Below are positions 59,082 through 64,000 of a stretch of 64,000 nucleotides of DNA, one piece after another; position 1 is the stretch's first letter, and every line of letters begins with the position of its first letter. The stretch covers positions 145,717,954 to 145,781,953 of the forward strand of contig CP136064.1 of NCBI GenBank assembly GCA_032622095.1. Reading direction: 5' to 3'. The position numbers and the translations under genes were made by a program. This stretch comes from Siphonodentalium dalli (Eukaryota; Mollusca; Scaphopoda; Gadilida; Siphonodentaliidae). The notes below the pieces were generated by a model. The model had not been told where the DNA came from, did not search any database, and saw only the letters and a program-made list of their open reading frames with translations.

Positions 59082-61093
59082 ATGGCTGCTGGCGACCATG
59101 TATTTTGGCCGAACGACCCCAAAATCACTCGTTCCCATCTACATGTCAATATTAACATCTTTGACATATTTCATGATGATCACGGCCTGTAGCCCGCGCC
59201 AACGGATTGAAATTTGAAATCCAAGATGGCCGCCAGCGGCCATGTTTTTCGGCCGAACGACCCCAAAATGACTCGTTCCCATCTACATGTCATTCTTAAC
59301 ATCCATGACAAATTTCAACAAGTTCCGACCAAAGCTACGACCTGTAGCCCGCGCCAAAGGATTTAGTCATGCAAAGAGTAAAATCCAAGATAGCTGCTGG
59401 TGGCCATGTTTTTGACCGAACGACCCCAAAATCACTCGTTCCCATCTACATGTCAATATGAACATCCATGACAAATTTCATGATGACCAGACGAACAGTA
59501 CGACCTGTAGCCCGCGCCAATGGATTGAATTTTGAAATCAAAGATGGCCGCCAGCAGCCATGTTTTTTGGCCGAATGACCCCAAAATGACTCGTTCCCAT
59601 CTACATGTCAATGGCAACATTCATGAACATCGGAACAAAGGTATGACCTGTAGCCCGCGCCAAAGGATTTAGTCATGCAAAGAGAAAAATCCAAGATGGC
59701 TGCTGACGGCCATCTTTTTCGGCCGAACGACACCAAAATGACTCGTTTCCCATCTACATGTCATTTTTAACATCCACGGCAAATTTCATGAAGTTCCGAC
59801 CAAAGCTACAACCTGTAGCCCGCGCCAAAGGATTTAGTCATGCAAAGAGTAAAATCCAAGATGGCTGCTGGCTCTCGTTCCCATCTGCATGTCAATATTA
59901 ACATCCATGACAAATTTCATGATGATCAGACGAACAGTACGACCTGTAGCCCGCGCCAATGGATTGCATTTTGAAATCAAAGATGGCCGCCAGCAGCCAT
60001 GTTTTTTTGCCGAATGACCCCAAAATGACTCGTTCCCATCTACATGTCAATGGCAACATTCATGAACATCGGAACAAAGGTATGACCTGTAGCCCGCGCC
60101 AAAGGATTTAGTCATGCAAAGAGTAAAATCCAAGATGGCTGCTGACGGCCATGTTTTTCGGCCGAACGACACCAAAATGACTCGTTCACATCTACATGTC
60201 ATTGTTAACATCCACGGCAAATTTCATGAAGTTCCGACCAAAGCTACAACCTGTAGCCCGCGCCAAAGGATTTAGTCATGCAAAGAGTAAATTCCAAGAT
60301 GGCTGCTGGCTCTCGTTCCCATCTGCATGTCAATATTAACATCCATGACAAATTTCATGATGATCAGACGAACAGTACGACCTGTAGCCCGCGCCAATGG
60401 ATTGAATTTTGAAATCCAAGATGGCCGCCAGCAGCCATGTTTTTTGGCCGAATGACACCAAAATGACTCGTTCCCATCTACATGTCAATGGCAACATTCA
60501 TGAACATCGGAACAAAGGTATGACCTGTAGCCCGCGCCAAAGGATTTAGTCATGCAAAGAGTAAAATCCAAGATGGCTGCTGACGGCCATGTTTTTCGGC
60601 CGAACGACACCAAAATGACTCGTTCCCATCTACATGTCATTGTTAACATCCACGGCAAATTTCATGAAGTTCCGACCAAAGCTACAACCTGTAGCCCGCG
60701 CCAAAGGATTTAGTCATGCAAAGAGTAAAATCCAAGATGGCTGCTGGCTCTCGTTCCCATCTGCATGTCAATATTAACATCCATGACAAATTTCATGATG
60801 ATCAGACGAACAGTACGACCTGTAGCCCGCGCCAATGGATTGAATTTTGAAATCCAAGATGGCCGCCAGCAGCCATGTTTTTTGGCCGAATGACACCAAA
60901 ATGACTCGTTCCCATCTACATGTCAATGTCACCATTCATGACAAATCTCATAAAGATCAGACCAAAGGTACGACCTGTAGCCCGTACCAAACGAAATTGT
61001 TGACGGACACACGCACACACGCACACACGGACGACGGACGCCAAACCATGGCAATAGCTCAAACTTACAAAGTAAGTTGAGCTAACAAACAAG
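59082..61093 (+). mobile_element. Tandem-repeat mobile element with 438-bp higher-order repeat, inserted in LINE
   Basis: Starts and ends inside LINE coding sequence. The core is an array of about 145-160 bp units (AAGATGGC, CATGTTTTT, GGCCGAACGAC, 'CAAAATGACTCGTTCCCATC', 'ACCTGTAGCCCGCGCCAA'). From about 59560 units repeat as a trimer of exactly 438 bp: GCTCTCGTTC at 59871, 60309 and 60747; CAAAGCTACA at 59801, 60239 and 60677. One member of each trimer lacks about 40 bp (..GGCTGCTGGCTCTCGTT..). The tail (60990-61085) has ACACACGGACGACGGACG, then a hairpin AGCTCAAACTTAC-AAA-GTAAGTTGAGCT and CTAA. CAAACAAG flanks both sides (59074-59081 and 61086-61093). It matches the plan of bivalve pearl/Helitron-like tandem elements. 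Non-coding. Confidence 0.78.
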
Positions 61094-62000
61094 TAGCTAT
61101 TCGTCAAAATGAAAAAGAATGTATGAATAACGAAATCCGTGGTATAATAAGGCAGAGGAAACGATTAGCATGACAAGGCAGCCAAACGGAAAGGTTCTCA
61201 TGATTCTTGGGCAAAATATAAATAGCAACGAATTTTTTTTATTTCGGCTATCAGACGGGCCAAACAATCTTATGGCGCCAAAACCCAGATTATATTGGGA
61301 AGTTGCTTCACCGAGTCCTCACTTTGGTGGAAAACTTTGAATAAATTAATGAAACCGGAACCGAAGCCTATACCAGCACTCATGTTTAAAAGCAAAACTT
61401 GCTCGATTCTATAAAATGACGAGAAAATCAACCACACAATATCTATATAACTATGTCCCAAGGGATTCAACAACTTCAAGTGGATACCCATTCAGGCACG
61501 ATAACTTAAGACCTCCCTTTTGCTTTTCTACCTATTTACAAAAATCAATCACACCACATGCTATTAGACTTTGGAATGACGAAGCGAAAATATGCGAAAC
61601 GATTTCCGAATTTAAACAATTCCTGAATAAAGATTGCATAGAACCTCCACAATTCTACGAGTATGCACATACACGGCAAAGTCAAACAATCCACTGTCGA
61701 ATACGTCTCGAATGCAGTAACCCGAATGATCAACTGCATCAAAATCACTTGCAGGATAATTCCGATTGTACTTATTGTGGCCTGGCAGAGACTACAGAAC
61801 ATTTCTTCTTTTATTGTCGAAAGTACACGAACGAACGAGCGATATGCTTTCAAGGTCTTCGCAACAGACCATGTTTAAATGATTTTATTAAAGTATCACA
61901 GTCATTACCAATAGGTCATATACTTGATATCTTCGCAAGAGTACATAATTATATTCTACTAACAAAAAGATTCGCGACTAACTGAGAGAAAACAAACTAT
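61086..62000 (+). pseudogene. LINE linker and C-terminus (right part), RT deleted
   Basis: Resumes the LINE: QVAIRQNEKECMNNEIRG then IIRQRKRL (61090-61165), then across frameshifts SAIRRAKQSY, SSLWWKTLNKLMKPEPKP and IPALMFKSK to about 61400. There the reading jumps to the post-RT region RFYKMTRKSTTQYLYNY, so the whole RT catalytic core is missing by internal deletion. The open frame 61416-61985 contains ITPHAIRLWND, RQSQTIHCRIRLEC and the terminal knuckle CTYCGLAETTEHFFFYC (61767-61817). Followed by a short 3' region. Confidence 0.83.
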
Positions 62001-62215
62001 ATTATCAATAATGTGGTAACCCTTGTCTTCTTGAACGGATCGCAGGGGGCCCTATAGACGCTGAGGGAGTGGGCAGGCAGGAAGCTATATATATCCATTA
62101 ATAATTGACAGTCAAAATAACTCAATTAGATATTAATGATAAACCAATTATCACCCATGTGAATATCTAATGGGGAAATGACAAATAAAAGCTTACATAA
62201 CTTAGATATATAGTA

Positions 62216-62346
62216 TATGTGTGTGTGTGGGGGTGTGTGTGTGTGTGTGTGTGTGAGGGTGTGAGGATGTGTGTGTGTGTGTGTGAGGGTGTGTGTGTGA
62301 GGGTGTGGGTGAGGGTGTGTGTGAGGGTGTGTGTGTGAGGGCGAGG

Positions 62347-62392
<46 letters not shown>

Positions 62393-62437
62393 GGGGTGTG
62401 TGTGTGTGTGTGAGGGTGAGGGTGAGGGTGTGTTGTA
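62216..62437. repeat. GT/GAGGGTGT microsatellite with GA run
   Basis: (TG)n with GAGGG interruptions, then (GA)n at 62359-62388. Frames across it are artefacts. Confidence 0.9.
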
Positions 62438-63659
62438 ATTCAAATTGTATATATTGTATAACAATAGTTATTGAGAATAAAATATTGTTTACACTAAATA
62501 TATATGGCGAGAATCAATCCTGAAAAAATGCAAACACTTTTAACATCCAATAGCTCCAGTTCTATTAGGGAATTCCACAGTTAGAATGATACGTTGCGAG
62601 GAGCCTTTAATTTTTTTATTCTGTTTTAAAACAAAAGAGCAGGGTTCATAATGCTTTAAATGAAATTGCTTTGGCCTATAGCACGGGATGTATTTTCATC
62701 ATACTAAACATTATTGAACTCCACGATAATTGTAACTTCCGACATCCCGATCGCAGCATGTTACACCAAACGAAGTGTGTTTACATTGGCTGTGAATCGG
62801 GCGCCGCCATGTGCTCTTTCATATCTTCAAACATTAATTGTGAGCAATTATTTATCAAAATCATGTGATCTCTGATATTTTAGTGCAATTTGCATTCATA
62901 ATGTAATCATGATTATATTCGTTTATATATACAGACAAGTCATATGTAACGCAACCCCGAAACCTCTTTACAACAGGTGTATGATTTCCAGATATACAAA
63001 GTGCCACGATCAGTTAGTATCTTCTTGTGAAAGTTGCATGTAAATTATATTATGTTTGGCTGAGAGTGCTGAAATAATTTGACATTGGTGCCTTTGATCA
63101 CTTTTCTTCTTGGTTAAATACTGTAAGAACTTATTTTCAACAAACGTCTAATCATTATAATATAGTGCATGACTTTGAGGAGTCTAACATAACTGGAATT
63201 TTAACGGAAATTGGCCGTCGATGCGCTACATTATTATGAAAAAGTTTCAGGCGATATCACGGAGCATGTATTAGAAGTTCTCTTTCTAAAATAATTGGGA
63301 ATATTCGTTTTTATTTTTCTGTGAAGCGTTTGTCATTAAATTAGGAGTGGTATATATCATCTACCGGCTACCGCCAGTAAGTAAACGCGACAGGTTTTGA
63401 CTAGCTAATCTGCATATAGGTGTTTCGAATTTGGATACCCTCCCTTTGCCTAGAACATGATCATCAACTCAAACTCATCAGTTGATAATCGGGTTGCTGA
63501 ATCACTTTTGACCGAGTGCATGCACGATAACCCTTTTCAATTGCGTCACCAAGTAAATTCCAATAACAAAGCATGCTATTGCAGCGGCAATAGTATTATA
63601 TTACAGTATCCATAAATCATCGAACATTTATATAATAAATTGGTGTATTTGAATCGGTG
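62438..63659. other. No gene seen
   Basis: AT-rich, no motif on either strand. Confidence 0.45.
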
Positions 63660-63995
63660 TTCTTAAATTTTGTGTCAGCACTAAATGTTTCGCATATCGA
63701 GCATTGCCACAGGAATCAGTGCATGTGTATTATGTTCACGAGTGGTTTTCGAGTCCAACTCCCCGAACTGAATGGTGAACAAAATGACGTTACGATGATC
63801 TTGGTCGGTTCTCGATGTTCGAATCGTCGAGATCAGACCGAATTACACATTGGATTGCCTATCATCTAAGTTGTAAAATTGGTCCCAAGTTTCGCCTATA
63901 TGTCTGGTTTCGAACACTCGACAACCTCCTCATATGCATTGTAACTCTACACCAGTTAGCTTGAACCATTGAAATGAGCCCGATCTGGAGTTATC
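63660..63995 (-). repeat. tRNA-derived SINE-like element, third copy
   Basis: Minus strand: AAGCTAACTGGTGTAGAG (63944-63961, D-arm/A-box-like), then a B box GTTCGAAACC (about 63902-63912), then a body with ATAGGCGAAAC and CCAATTTTACA. This is the same order as the copies at 38381-38770 (GTCCCGATATTCGCC, GATTTTCAAG). Confidence 0.5.
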
Positions 63996-64000
63996 CCAAC

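Noticed and set aside
62126-62523. Ser/His/Thr-Pro rich frame and Arg-Glu rich frame
   Set aside because: Translations of the GT/GAGGG and GA microsatellite.

Overview
This window is repeat-dense, intron-rich animal DNA. It has no operons, most open frames are short, and microsatellites, LINE fragments and head-to-tail repeats are abundant. The clearest host gene is a Wnt ligand on the + strand. Two of its internal exons are visible (24891-25177 and 44127-44419), and their phases match across a 19 kb intron. The style of the Wnt exons, together with repeats carrying 'GTTAGCTCACCTGAG...' and 'GGCCATAACTC', points to a lophotrochozoan, most probably a marine mollusc. That assignment is an inference, not a measured placement.

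Layout. 1-945: C-terminal remnant of a LINE. 1.2-5.4 kb: mostly unrecognised DNA with one copy of a dispersed repeat and a tRNA-derived SINE-like stretch. 5.46-7.5 kb: tandem repeat block starting at a hairpin terminus. 7.8-11.87 kb: head-to-tail array of short Helitron-like elements. 11.9-13.75 kb: direct repeats of about 210 bp around a further Helitron-like terminus. 13.9-16.0 kb: a 5'-truncated, frameshifted LINE with an RT domain and its 3' tail. 19.9-20.6 kb: large inverted repeat. 20.7-24.24 kb: a second decayed LINE, minus strand. 24.37-24.65 kb: MITE-like inverted repeat.

24.9-44.4 kb is the Wnt gene. Its intron holds a Penelope-like retroelement remnant between inverted repeats, a perfect 210 bp palindrome, a second and larger Helitron-like array (28.3-35.4 kb), one copy of a 0.45 kb repeat whose sister lies inverted 7 kb away, SINE copies, and repeats containing Rel-site-like palindromes. 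46.2-47.0 kb: C2H2 zinc-finger fragments on opposite strands. 48.0-50.2 kb: a third LINE 3' part. 52.1-57.0 kb: a diverged tandem family interrupted by a LINE 3' end and carrying two dense clusters of the word AAGTGT. 58.3-62.0 kb: a LINE with endonuclease and C-terminal regions whose RT is deleted. A 2 kb element made of a 438-bp higher-order tandem repeat is inserted into its linker.

The most notable system is the pair of Helitron-like arrays. Read on the minus strand, each unit ends with a GC-rich hairpin, 7-9 nt, then CTAG, and the next unit often begins directly with TC. That matches rolling-circle termini joined head to tail. No helicase/Rep gene is visible, so these would be non-autonomous copies. 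All homology statements come from reading motifs; no database search was run.
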